From positions 1 to 5,490 of the forward strand of contig CAMJJZ010000073.1 in NCBI GenBank assembly GCA_946406275.1: a DNA stretch of 5,490 bases. Reading direction: 5' to 3'. Of the stretch, positions 1 to 5,352 are shown piece after piece. The position numbers and the translations under genes were made by a program. Numbering within the stretch: position 1 is the stretch's first letter; each line of letters begins with the position of its first letter. This stretch comes from an uncultured Bacteroidales bacterium (GTDB taxonomy: Bacteria; Bacteroidota; Bacteroidia; Bacteroidales; UBA932). The notes below the pieces were generated by a model that did no database searches, was not told the origin of the DNA, and was given only the letters and a program-made list of their open reading frames with translations.

Positions 1-1028
1 GGGCGGCAGCGGAGGCGGAAGCATGGGACGGTGAGGGCCAGTGTCTCAACGGTGGGGACGATGGCGTCCATTACGGAGTGCTTCCAGCGGATTGAGGAGC
101 AGGCGGCCAGGACGCTGGCATAGGCCTGGAGGCTGTGGAGGCGGTCGATGCGGTTTTCAGGGTCCTGTTCCAGGCGCACCAGGGCGCGGATGGGGGCTTG
201 GACGTTGCGGTAGCAGAGAGTTTTGCCGCTCCAGGGGGTGCCAAAGACAACCGCCTTGCCGTCCAGGATGCGGATTACCGGGTTGTCGTCGTTCATGAGG
301 TCACTGTCCGGGACGTACTGGTGCCAGAGGCGGCTGTGGGTACTCTTGCCGGTGCCGCTTACGCCAAAGAACAGGTTTGCCATTCCTTTGTGGCGGGTTA
401 CGGAGGCGTGCAGGAGGACGGTGTTATGGAAGGCCGATGCGAAGGTGAACTGGATCATAAGGGATGTGTTCACCTGCATGAGGGTGGCCCTTGCTCCTAC
501 ACCGGAACAGGGGTAGTAGTCCCCTACCGTGGCATCTGCGTTCTGGACGAAGACGCCGGCCTTGATGCCCGGGGCCGGGAAATACTCGTATATGGTGTTG
601 CCATTGTGCTCATAACCATAATAATACGGGAGCACGTTGTCTACGGCAACTACCTGCTTCCAGGCGTTGCGGGAGCTGTCGTCATAAGGGGCTGCATGGA
701 CGGTGAGGGTGAAGAGGAGGTCATCGGCTTCCTGTACCTCGAAGGGTGCGTACTGCAGAAAATCCAGGCTGTGGCGGAAGGCGTCTTTTTCATCTGAGTT
801 CATGGCTTCCCAAAGCTCGCGCGTCATGGGAGTTTTGCCCATGATGGCGTCGTTAACGGCAAGCTGCTCCTGGCGGTCTGCGGGAACGGATTCTATGCCT
901 ACGTCCTCCCCTGCCGCCAGCCTTGACACCAGAGCTTTCTGCTCCGGAGTGAGCTCCTTGAAGGTCCAGGGACTCTCCAGGACAACCTTTATGGTATGTT
1001 CCGCTATGCGGAATAGCTTCTTTTCCAT
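1..1028 (-). CDS. HPr-kinase-fold P-loop protein (HprK/PEP-carboxykinase-like), 3' end cut by window edge
   Basis: An open frame of 342 codons starts at 1028 and is still open at base 1, so the C-terminus is missing. A Walker A motif, GVSGTGKSTHSRLW, begins at residue 222 (K228, S229). A histidine (LLHAS, H207) lies 15 residues before it, NDDN (D247, D248) about 20 after it, and GTPWSGK at 263-269. This order of His, P-loop and paired Asp matches the C-terminal kinase domain of HPr kinase/phosphorylase and its relatives. The N-terminal 200 residues are not the HPr kinase N-domain and I do not recognise them. The last visible residues (FRLRCRP) resemble the L-x-C-x-P stretch near the end of HprK-like proteins linked to PqqD or RiPP loci, so perhaps only 15-30 residues are lost. 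By fold it should bind ATP or another phosphate donor; its substrate is unknown. The start is chosen because a good -7 box lies just upstream. Fold is fairly sure, function is not. Confidence 0.8.
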   Translation of the reverse strand, partial: MEKKLFRIAEHTIKVVLESPWTFKELTPEQKALVSRLAAGEDVGIESVPADRQEQLAVNDAIMGKTPMTRELWEAMNSDEKDAFRHSLDFLQYAPFEVQEADDLLFTLTVHAAPYDDSSRNAWKQVVAVDNVLPYYYGYEHNGNTIYEYFPAPGIKAGVFVQNADATVGDYYPCSGVGARATLMQVNTSLMIQFTFASAFHNTVLLHASVTRHKGMANLFFGVSGTGKSTHSRLWHQYVPDSDLMNDDNPVIRILDGKAVVFGTPWSGKTLCYRNVQAPIRALVRLEQDPENRIDRLHSLQAYASVLAACSSIRWKHSVMDAIVPTVETLALTVPCFRLRCR

Positions 1029-1034
1029 ACAACA

Positions 1035-1066
1035 CAAAGATACTGGATTTTTGCTATCTTTGCAAA
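1035..1066 (-). promoter_or_regulatory. Bacteroidales-type promoter for the HprK-like gene
   Basis: Read on the minus strand there is TTTG (1066-1063), a 20-base spacer, then TATCTTTG (1042-1035). This matches the Bacteroides primary-sigma consensus TTTG-N19-21-TAnnTTTG exactly. Only 6 bases separate the -7 box from the ATG at 1028, so the mRNA should begin at or very near the start codon. The spacer contains the -7 box of the opposing gene. Confidence 0.75.
1055..1062 (+). promoter_or_regulatory. -7 box (TATCTTTG) for the NlpC/P60 gene
   Basis: TATCTTTG matches the Bacteroides -7 consensus TAnnTTTG and lies 5 bases before the ATG at 1068. No TTTG is found at the expected 19-21 base spacing upstream (that region reads about AACAC), so the -33 element is absent or degenerate. 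The promoter may therefore be weaker than its divergent partner or need an activator. The predicted transcript has essentially no leader. Confidence 0.6.
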
Positions 1067-1067
1067 C

Positions 1068-2012
1068 ATGAAACGAATAACCTCCTTCCTTGCAGCCCTT
1101 ACGCTAGCCCTCACCGCCGCGGCACAGAACTACGGCATGGTGGACATATCCGTATGCAATATGCGTGAAACACCCAACTACAGTGCAGAAATGGTGTCCC
1201 AGGCCATTCTGGGCACGCCTGTGGAAATCCTGCAGTATGGCGGCGACTATGGCTGGCCGGAGGTTAAAACCCCGGACGGATACACCGGCTGGGTGCATAA
1301 GGACGCCATCGTCCCCATGACCAAGGAGCAGCTGCACGAGTGGAATCACGGTCCCCAGGCGGTTGTGACGGCCCTTACCGGGCTTGTGTACGAGGCTCCG
1401 TCGGCAAAGAGCGCCGTTGTCTCGGACGTAGTGGCGGGAAACCGTTTCAAACTGCTTGGCAAATGCGCGAAGTACCTCAAGGTGCAGTTCCCCGGAGGCC
1501 GCATCGGGTACATTTCAAAGGCCGATGCCAAAGAGCTTGAAGCCTGGCGCAAAGGCCTGGACAACAGCGCTGAAGGCATCCTCCGGACCGCCCTCTCCAT
1601 GCGCGGCTTCCCGTACCTCTGGGCCGGAATGTCCCCCAAGGGCATGGACTGCAGCGGCTACGTCCGTACGGTCCTTTTCATGCACGATATCATCATCCCC
1701 CGCGACTCCGGTCTCCAGTCCCGCACGGGAGAACGCATTAAAGGCTTTGACGCCCTGCAACCCGGAGACCTTGTATTCTTTGGCCGGTGGGACGGTGAGA
1801 ATCCCCGCGTCTCCCACGTGGGCTTCTACCTTGGAAACGGCCGCTTCATCCACTCCCTGGGCCTGGTCAAGATTGGTTCCTTCAAGGCCGATGACCCTCT
1901 CTACGACGCCTACAACACAGGCCGCTACCTCTTCGGCACCCGTATCCTTACATACATAAACGAACAGGATGGTATTGCTACCACCCTGTTCAATGATTTG
2001 TATCAGTTGTAG
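1068..2012 (+). CDS. Secreted SH3-domain NlpC/P60 peptidase, YkfC / dipeptidyl-peptidase VI-like
   Basis: The 314-residue protein probably cleaves murein-derived peptides at the gamma-D-Glu-diamino acid bond. It opens with a Sec signal peptide (MKR, hydrophobic core at about 5-17, likely cleavage after AAA at 17-19). Two bacterial SH3-like regions follow at about 22-83 (CNMRETP and GYTGWV are typical) and 95-155. The NlpC/P60 domain spans about 165-295. The catalytic Cys is C195 in MDCSGY, the His is H250 in SHVGFY, and H262 in FIHSLG is the likely third residue. FPYLWAG at 181-187 and IPRDS at 210-214 match the substrate-side motifs of YkfC-type enzymes. The length and the SH3-SH3-NlpC order fit Bacteroidales proteins annotated dipeptidyl-peptidase VI. 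All key residues are present and nothing looks broken. It may act in the periplasm on peptides imported or released during wall turnover. Exact cleavage specificity is inferred from the family. Confidence 0.93.
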   Translation: MKRITSFLAALTLALTAAAQNYGMVDISVCNMRETPNYSAEMVSQAILGTPVEILQYGGDYGWPEVKTPDGYTGWVHKDAIVPMTKEQLHEWNHGPQAVVTALTGLVYEAPSAKSAVVSDVVAGNRFKLLGKCAKYLKVQFPGGRIGYISKADAKELEAWRKGLDNSAEGILRTALSMRGFPYLWAGMSPKGMDCSGYVRTVLFMHDIIIPRDSGLQSRTGERIKGFDALQPGDLVFFGRWDGENPRVSHVGFYLGNGRFIHSLGLVKIGSFKADDPLYDAYNTGRYLFGTRILTYINEQDGIATTLFNDLYQL

Positions 2013-2021
2013 ATTTTTAGT

Positions 2022-4382
2022 TTAGAACACGTCAGGTTCTGAACCCTTGGGCTCCTCTTCGTTGAAGCGGGGCTTGCGGGGAGCGTCACCGTCGCGGCGG
2101 GGACGGTCTTCGCGGCGAGGGCCGCGGTCGCCGTCACGGCGGGGCTTGCGGTCTCCGTCACGGCGGTCACCATCCTTGCGGGGACCACGGTCACCGTCCT
2201 TCCTGGGGCCGCGGTCGCGCTTGGGCTCCACATAACCTTCGGGCTTCTCGGTGAGAGCGCGCATGGAAAGGCGCATCTTGCCGGTCTTGGCGTCGATTTC
2301 AAGGAGCTTCACGTCTACCTCGTCACCAACCTTGAGGACGTCGGCCACATTCTCGGTCTTGGTCCAGGCGATTTCGCTCACGTGGAGGAGGCCTTCCTTA
2401 CCGGGGAGGATCTCGATGAAAGCGCCGAAGTCCAGGATGCTAACCACCTTACCGTGGTAGGTCATGCCGGCCTCGGGGACTGCGCAGATACCCTTGATGC
2501 GGTCAAGGGTTGCATCCATAGCAGCCTTGTCCGTACCGAAGATATCCACCACACCCTTGGTGCTGCCGTCGCCCTTTCCGGCGTCCACTTCCTCGATGGT
2601 GATGGTGGTGCCGAACTCCTTCTGCATACCCTGGATGGTCTCGCCACCCTTGCCGATGACTGCGCCGATGAACTCTGCAGGGATCTCGATCTGAACCATG
2701 CGGGGAACGAAGGGCTTGAAGTCTTCGCGGGGCTCGGAGATGGTCTTGAGCATCTCGCCCATGATGTGGAGGCGTCCCTGACGGGCCTGCTCCAGGGCCT
2801 TCTCCAGCACTTCGTAGGACAGGCCGTCCACCTTGATGTCCATCTGGGTGGCGGTGATACCGTCGGCGGTACCGGTGACCTTGAAGTCCATGTCGCCGAG
2901 GTGATCCTCGTCACCGAGGATGTCGGTGAGGATGGCGTAACGGTCGTTGGGACGGGTCTCGTCGGTGATCAGGCCCATGGCCACACCGGCCACCGGCTTC
3001 TTGATCTTCACGCCGGCATCCATCAGGGCCAGGCAGCCGCCGCAGACGGAAGCCATGGAGGAGGAGCCGTTGGACTCGAGGATATCGGAAACGACGCGCA
3101 CGGCGTACGGGAATTCCGGAGCGGTGGGGATGACGGGCTTGAGGGCGCGCATCGCCAGGTTGCCGTGGCCGATCTCGCGACGGCCCACGCTGCGCTGAGG
3201 CTTGGCCTCACCGGTGGCGAACGGCGGGAAGTTGTAGTGGAGCACGAACTGCTGGTCGTCCTGGATGAGGACCTCGTCCATCTCCTTCATATCCAGCTTG
3301 GTGCCCAGGGTGACGGAAGCCAGGGACTGGGTTTCACCGCGGGTGAAGATGGCGCTGCCGTGGGCGCAGGGGAGGTAGTCCACCTCGCACCAGATGGGGC
3401 GGACCTCGTTGGTGGCGCGGCCGTCCAGGCGCTTGCCTTCGTCCAGGACCAGGTTGCGCATGGCCTCTTTCTCCACGTCGTGGTAGTAGCGGTCGATCAT
3501 GGCACCCTTCAGCTCCAGGTCTTCCTCGGAGAACTGGGCCTTGAATTCGTCGCGGATGGCGTTGAAGCCGTCCTCGCGCTCGTGCTTGGGCTTTGCGCTC
3601 TTTGCAAGCTCGTAGCACTTGTTGTAGCAGAATTCGCGGACTGCGGTCCTGAGGGCCTCGTCTTCCTCGTCGTGAGGATAGTCGCGCTTGGGACCGTCGG
3701 TGCCGAGCTCGTGCATGAGTTCCTTCTGTACGCGGCAGTGCTTCTTGATCTCTTCGTGGGCGAACTTGATGGCCTCAAGCATATCGTGCTCGGAGACCTC
3801 GTTCATTTCACCCTCAACCATCATTATGTTTTCCTCGGTGGCGGCGACCATGAGGTCAAGGTCTGCGCGCTTGTTGTCCTCGAAACCAGGGTTGATTACG
3901 AACTGACCGTCGATGCGGGCTACGCGGACCTCACTGACGGGACCGCCGAAAGGAAGGTCGCTTGTTGCAAGGGCTGCAGATGCTGCAAGGCCTGCCAGGG
4001 CGTCTGGCTGGACATCCTTCTCTGCCGATATAAGCATCACGTTCACGAAAACCTCCAGGTGGAAGTCATCGGGCCACAGGGGGCGGATGGGCCTGTCTAC
4101 CAGGCGGGCGATGAGAACCTCATAGTCGCTGGGGCGGCTTTCCCTCTTGAGGAATCCTCCGGGGAAACGTCCTGCGGCGTAGTATTTCTCACGGTAGTCA
4201 ACTGTAAGGGGCATGAAGTCCGTGCCTTCCTTAACTTCTTTTGCGCAAGTGACAGTGGCGAGGAGCATGGTGCCTCCCATCTTAACAACTGCGCTTCCGG
4301 CGGCCTGCTTGGCCAGTTTTCCGGTTTCGATTTCAATCACGCGGCCATCGGGCAGGGTGATGTTCTTTTTGATAATGTTCAT
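2022..4382 (-). CDS. pnp: Polynucleotide phosphorylase (polyribonucleotide nucleotidyltransferase)
   Basis: PNPase degrades RNA 3' to 5' using phosphate and releases nucleoside diphosphates; it acts as a cytoplasmic trimer. The 786-residue product has the full domain order: first RNase PH domain (about 10-205, with [11 protein letters not shown] at 71-81 and [12 protein letters not shown] at 93-104), helical linker (about 235-315), second RNase PH domain (about 320-530), KH (about 560-625, GKGG at 577-580) and S1 (about 640-709). The catalytic core is intact: RREIGHG at 401-407, SNGSSSMAS at 437-445, and D493, D499 and K501 in [12 protein letters not shown]. It is longer than the E. coli enzyme (711 residues), mainly because of an Arg/Asp-rich tail from about 720 on. 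It lies 113 bp downstream of rpsO on the same strand. No TAnnTTTG promoter is visible in that gap, so it probably depends at least partly on rpsO read-through. The start at 4382 gives the normal family N-terminus; no good Shine-Dalgarno precedes it. Confidence 0.98.
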   Translation of the reverse strand: MNIIKKNITLPDGRVIEIETGKLAKQAAGSAVVKMGGTMLLATVTCAKEVKEGTDFMPLTVDYREKYYAAGRFPGGFLKRESRPSDYEVLIARLVDRPIRPLWPDDFHLEVFVNVMLISAEKDVQPDALAGLAASAALATSDLPFGGPVSEVRVARIDGQFVINPGFEDNKRADLDLMVAATEENIMMVEGEMNEVSEHDMLEAIKFAHEEIKKHCRVQKELMHELGTDGPKRDYPHDEEDEALRTAVREFCYNKCYELAKSAKPKHEREDGFNAIRDEFKAQFSEEDLELKGAMIDRYYHDVEKEAMRNLVLDEGKRLDGRATNEVRPIWCEVDYLPCAHGSAIFTRGETQSLASVTLGTKLDMKEMDEVLIQDDQQFVLHYNFPPFATGEAKPQRSVGRREIGHGNLAMRALKPVIPTAPEFPYAVRVVSDILESNGSSSMASVCGGCLALMDAGVKIKKPVAGVAMGLITDETRPNDRYAILTDILGDEDHLGDMDFKVTGTADGITATQMDIKVDGLSYEVLEKALEQARQGRLHIMGEMLKTISEPREDFKPFVPRMVQIEIPAEFIGAVIGKGGETIQGMQKEFGTTITIEEVDAGKGDGSTKGVVDIFGTDKAAMDATLDRIKGICAVPEAGMTYHGKVVSILDFGAFIEILPGKEGLLHVSEIAWTKTENVADVLKVGDEVDVKLLEIDAKTGKMRLSMRALTEKPEGYVEPKRDRGPRKDGDRGPRKDGDRRDGDRKPRRDGDRGPRREDRPRRDGDAPRKPRFNEEEPKGSEPDVF
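2088..2216 (-). repeat. Octapeptide-repeat, Arg/Asp-rich C-terminal tail of PNPase
   Basis: Residues 723-765 of PNPase are built from copies of DR-x-P-R-[K/R]-[10 protein letters not shown] occurs twice in tandem (723-730 and 731-738), followed by a short DRRDG, then [15 protein letters not shown] and DRPRRDG. Synonymous codons differ between copies, so repetition is stronger in protein than in DNA. The tail is strongly charged, low in complexity and almost certainly disordered. Charged tails after S1 are common in Bacteroidota PNPases. A role in RNA or protein binding is inference. Confidence 0.85.
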
Positions 4383-4386
4383 CTGT

Positions 4387-4405
4387 TACGTCTTTTACCT
4401 ACGTC
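4387..4405 (-). repeat. Direct repeat GACGTA in the pnp leader
   Basis: On the minus strand GACGTA occurs at 4405-4400 and again at 4392-4387, 13 bases apart start to start and ending 4 bases before the pnp ATG. It sits where a ribosome would load, so it could be a binding site, but two copies of six bases can arise by chance. Confidence 0.35.
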
Positions 4406-4438
4406 ATCCTCGGGCCAGTCCCGGGGATCTCTTTTTTT
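4406..4438 (+). terminator. Plus-strand Rho-independent terminator between pnp and rpsO
   Basis: ATCCTCGGG (4406-4414) pairs with CCCGGGGAT (4420-4428) around a CCAGT loop, giving a 9-bp stem with one G-U pair, followed by seven T (4432-4438). On the minus strand the G-U becomes an A-C mismatch and no T-tract follows, so the plus-strand reading is favoured. No plus-strand gene ends here; it would stop antisense transcription coming from the pnp region. On the minus strand the same DNA would form a weaker hairpin in the pnp leader. Confidence 0.6.
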
Positions 4439-4440
4439 CG

Positions 4441-4475
4441 AAAAAAGGGGCAGGATGCCTTGCATCCGTACCCCC
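4441..4475 (-). terminator. Rho-independent terminator downstream of rpsO
   Basis: On the minus strand GGATGC (4467-4462), an AAG loop and GCATCC (4458-4453) form a 6-bp stem. It is extended below a small internal loop by GGGG (within 4475-4471) pairing with CCCC (4450-4447), and is followed immediately by six T (4446-4441). It begins about 21 bases after the rpsO stop. It should end much of the rpsO transcript, with some read-through into pnp, as in the E. coli rpsO-pnp unit. Confidence 0.7.
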
Positions 4476-4495
4476 GTTGTTTCCTATCTTGATGC

Positions 4496-4771
4496 TTATC
4501 GGCGGAGACCCAGCTCCTTGACGATAGCCCTGTATCTCTCGATGTCAACTTTCTGAAGGTAGTTCAGAAGCTGGCGGCGCTTGCTGACCAGGCGAAGAAG
4601 GCTGCGACGTGTTGCGACGTCTTTCTTGTTCTTCTTCACATGCTCCGTAAGGTGAGCGATACGGTAGGAAAATAAAGCAACCTGACTCTCAGGAGAGCCG
4701 GTGTCCTTATTGGACTTCCCGTACTTCGCGAAAATCTCTTGCTTTTTCTCAGGCTGTAAATATTCTGCCAT
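4496..4771 (-). CDS. rpsO: 30S ribosomal protein S15
   Basis: S15 binds the central domain of 16S rRNA early in 30S assembly and contacts 23S rRNA in an intersubunit bridge. The 91-residue product is close to the usual 88-90. It carries the family signature throughout: [10 protein letters not shown] at 23-32, [10 protein letters not shown] at 37-46, the [19 protein letters not shown] block at 54-72, and the C-terminus [13 protein letters not shown]. Its start at 4771 gives the standard four-helix protein. It is the first gene of a likely rpsO-pnp unit and has its own consensus promoter at 4832-4863 and a leader of about 55 bases with a hairpin. No Shine-Dalgarno lies at normal distance; TAAGGAG at 4807-4801 is about 29 bases from the ATG. 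Confidence 0.98.
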   Translation of the reverse strand: MAEYLQPEKKQEIFAKYGKSNKDTGSPESQVALFSYRIAHLTEHVKKNKKDVATRRSLLRLVSKRRQLLNYLQKVDIERYRAIVKELGLRR

Positions 4772-4804
4772 GATGCAATGAGTTTTGTTTGTGTTACTTG
4801 CTCC

Positions 4805-4823
4805 TTACGGGACCGCCCCGTAA
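4805..4823 (-). promoter_or_regulatory. Hairpin at the 5' end of the rpsO leader
   Basis: TTACGGG (4823-4817) and CCCGTAA (4811-4805) form a perfect 7-bp stem with a GCGGT loop, just inside the predicted 5' end of the rpsO mRNA. S15 represses its own mRNA through leader structures in several bacterial groups, so this may be an autoregulatory site or a 5' stabiliser. No homology to a known S15 leader motif can be shown by eye. Confidence 0.45.
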
Positions 4824-4831
4824 AAAGCGTG

Positions 4832-4863
4832 CAAAGATAGGGAATAATTTTGGTTTTACCAAA
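4832..4863 (-). promoter_or_regulatory. Bacteroidales-type promoter for rpsO
   Basis: Minus-strand TTTG (4863-4860), a 20-base spacer and TATCTTTG (4839-4832) match the Bacteroides consensus fully. The start codon is 60 bases downstream, leaving room for a structured leader. The upstream half overlaps the promoter of the divergent ybaK-like gene. Confidence 0.8.
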
Positions 4864-4878
4864 TAATGCTTAACTTTG
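4849..4878 (+). promoter_or_regulatory. Bacteroidales-type promoter for the YbaK-like gene
   Basis: TTTG (4849-4852), an 18-base spacer and TAACTTTG (4871-4878) give a near-consensus promoter, the spacer being slightly short. Only 6 bases lie between the -7 box and the ATG at 4885, so the mRNA is probably leaderless or nearly so. It shares 4849-4863 with the rpsO promoter. Confidence 0.65.
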
Positions 4879-4884
4879 AATGTT

Positions 4885-5352
4885 ATGACAGGAAAAACCA
4901 ACGCCGCCAGGCTGCTTGACGCAGCCGGCATTGCATACGAACTCATACCCTACGAGGTTGACCCGGACAACCTTGCGGCAGACCACGTCGCCGCCCAGCT
5001 TAGAGAGCCTATCGAGCTGGTTTTCAAGACATTGGTGCTGCGCGGAGACCGCACCGGGCTCTTAGTCTGCGTCATGCCCGGAGACATGGAAGTTGACCTT
5101 AAAGTTGCCGCCAAAATCTCCGGCAATAAATCCGCCGCCATGATACATGTGAAAGAGCTTCTGCCGGAAACCGGCTACATCCGCGGCGGATGCTCCCCCA
5201 TCGGCATGAAAAAACCCCTGCCCACGTTCATCTACGAGTCCGCGCTGCTCTACGACTACATCTACGTGAGCGCCGGAATCAGAGGACTTCAAATAAAGAT
5301 CGCCCCGCAGGACCTGATAGACTTTATCGGGGCTGGAATATATCCATTATGA
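4885..5352 (+). CDS. ybaK: YbaK/EbsC-type Cys-tRNA(Pro) deacylase
   Basis: Members of this family hydrolyse Cys-tRNA(Pro) mischarged by prolyl-tRNA synthetase, a trans-editing step in the cytoplasm. The 155-residue product is a single YbaK/aminoacyl-tRNA deacylase domain of normal length. VFKTLVLRGD at 46-55 holds the conserved catalytic-site lysine (K48), PGDMEVDLK is at 65-73, and the GG-x-SP-x-G motif is at 101-107 (GGCSPIG) followed by MKK. The start is placed at ATG 4885. An in-frame TTG at 4876 lies inside the promoter -7 box and cannot be transcribed from it. The downstream gene starts within its stop codon (ATGA at 5349-5352), implying one operon with coupled translation. The subfamily (Cys-tRNA(Pro) rather than another editing substrate) is inferred from overall similarity. 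Confidence 0.9.
   Translation: MTGKTNAARLLDAAGIAYELIPYEVDPDNLAADHVAAQLREPIELVFKTLVLRGDRTGLLVCVMPGDMEVDLKVAAKISGNKSAAMIHVKELLPETGYIRGGCSPIGMKKPLPTFIYESALLYDYIYVSAGIRGLQIKIAPQDLIDFIGAGIYPL

Noticed and set aside
135..797. 220-codon plus-strand frame over the HprK-like gene
   Set aside because: The opposite strand has an uninterrupted 342-codon frame with P-loop and Asp motifs and a consensus promoter. The plus-strand product shows no domain or plausible start signal.
1..1028. Naming the P-loop gene hprK
   Set aside because: The kinase-fold motifs are present, but the N-terminal domain does not look like HPr kinase and no HPr gene is seen, so the symbol would overstate the evidence.
1456..1959. 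167-codon plus-strand frame inside the NlpC/P60 gene
   Set aside because: It is an alternative frame of a gene whose own frame carries the catalytic Cys and His. Its product is Ser/Pro/Ala/Thr-rich, typical of a shifted reading of GC-rich coding DNA.
4429..4449. T7-CG-A6 palindrome as a separate regulatory site
   Set aside because: It is explained by the two facing terminators whose T-tracts meet here. With no loop between the arms it could not form a useful hairpin by itself.
4447..4475. The rpsO hairpin as a plus-strand terminator
   Set aside because: Read on the plus strand, the stem is not followed by a T-tract, while the minus strand has six T immediately after it.
2382..4556. 724-codon open frame antisense to almost all of pnp and the end of rpsO
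   Set aside because: It is codon-aligned to a GC-rich real gene, where long antisense frames arise easily. Its product is a low-diversity Gly/Ala/Val/Leu/Asp/His-rich sequence with no recognisable domain, and the plus-strand terminator at 4406-4438 lies inside it. pnp on the other strand has every family motif.
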